A stretch of DNA of 64,000 nucleotides, taken from assembly GCA_965279135.1 (NCBI GenBank), contig OZ257133.1, forward strand, positions 3,365,553 to 3,429,552, given 5' to 3'. The position numbers and the translations under genes are program-made. Position 1 is the stretch's first letter, and each line of letters begins with the position of its first letter. The notes under the pieces were generated by a model. It was not told the DNA's origin, did no database searches, and saw nothing but the letters and a program-made list of their open reading frames with translations. Below are positions 63,910 to 64,000 of the stretch, piece by piece. This DNA comes from Croceimicrobium sp965279135 (GTDB lineage: Bacteria; Bacteroidota; Bacteroidia; Flavobacteriales; Schleiferiaceae).

Positions 63910-64000
63910 ATGCGGATTTTGATTTTAGGGGCCAGTGGTCGTACTGGTAAATGGGTTCTGCGGGAAGCTTTAGAGAGATCCTATGAAGTGAATTGTTTGG
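63910..64000 (+). CDS. NAD(P)-binding Rossmann protein, N-terminal part (3' end outside window)
   Basis: The frame is open to the window end. The first residues MRILILGASGRTGKWVLREA carry the GxxGxxG nucleotide-binding loop of atypical SDR proteins (NmrA/YwnB type). Only 30 residues are visible, so the exact family is open. Confidence 0.7.
   Translation, partial: MRILILGASGRTGKWVLREALERSYEVNCL

Noticed and set aside
1..64000. CRISPR array, insertion sequence or prophage
   Set aside because: No regularly spaced repeats, transposase motifs, integrase or phage structural genes were seen. The tail-fibre-like protein at 20581 belongs to a type of secreted protein common in Bacteroidetes.

Overview
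The window looks like part of a chromosome from a marine-type Bacteroidetes, probably order Flavobacteriales. The main signs are several type IX secretion (T9SS) C-terminal sorting domains, an ExbB/ExbD cluster with duplicated ExbD, a CarboxypepD_reg/DUF5686 protein, short-form AMP nucleosidase, AraC-type regulators typical of the phylum, and moderate-to-low GC. TGA, TAA and TAG all act as stops. I see no insertion sequence, CRISPR array, rRNA or replication origin.

Layout. 1-5 kb: the end of a type I asparaginase, AMP nucleosidase, then a TolB-like/TPR/AraC regulator followed by a quinone-type oxidoreductase and a DUF4386 membrane protein. 5-8.4 kb: one very large KAP-family NTPase with an EVE/PUA-like segment, a candidate stand-alone defence protein. 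8.7-13.8 kb: two T9SS-secreted proteins, one a zinc-metallopeptidase with a beta-helix. 14.6-18 kb: tRNA-Ser(GGA) with its terminator, then exbB, a small membrane protein, exbD, exbD and a third, duplicated exbD. 18-19.7 kb: an unrecognised polytopic membrane protein. 20.1-29.4 kb: a tightly packed five-gene locus made of a small T9SS protein, a tail-fibre-like coiled-coil protein, an outer-membrane barrel, a 2173-residue SpvB/RHS polymorphic toxin and an overlapping small lipoprotein that is the likely immunity factor. 29.5-33.5 kb: sucA-sucB. 34.2-41.3 kb: a minus-strand run of a DUF5686 protein, an RND/MMPL transporter, rfbA, a polyprenyl diphosphate synthase and a 100-residue protein. 41.4-44.9 kb: hpd and hmgA (tyrosine breakdown), then trhO. 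45-47.7 kb: a type II restriction-modification pair arranged tail to tail. 48-53.9 kb: a secreted M1-like peptidase, small membrane proteins and an amine oxidase broken by one in-frame TGA. 53.9-57.2 kb: divergent oxyR and a lipoprotein-type katG. 57.4-64 kb: an AraC regulator with an SDR, a peptidyl-arginine/agmatine deiminase-like lipoprotein with a beta-lactamase-like lipoprotein, pterin dehydratase, an alpha/alpha-toroid-like protein and the start of an NAD(P)-binding protein.

How the parts relate. ExbB/ExbD would energise outer-membrane transport. SucA/SucB belong to the TCA cycle, and Hpd/HmgA feed tyrosine carbon toward fumarate and acetoacetate. The pterin dehydratase at 62 kb would support the phenylalanine hydroxylase step above them. 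OxyR/KatG form a peroxide response unit. The three conflict-related loci are the KAP protein, the SpvB/RHS toxin operon and the restriction-modification pair. The toxin operon and the KAP/EVE fusion are the best candidates for incompletely described systems. All assignments come from reading motifs by eye; no database search was run.
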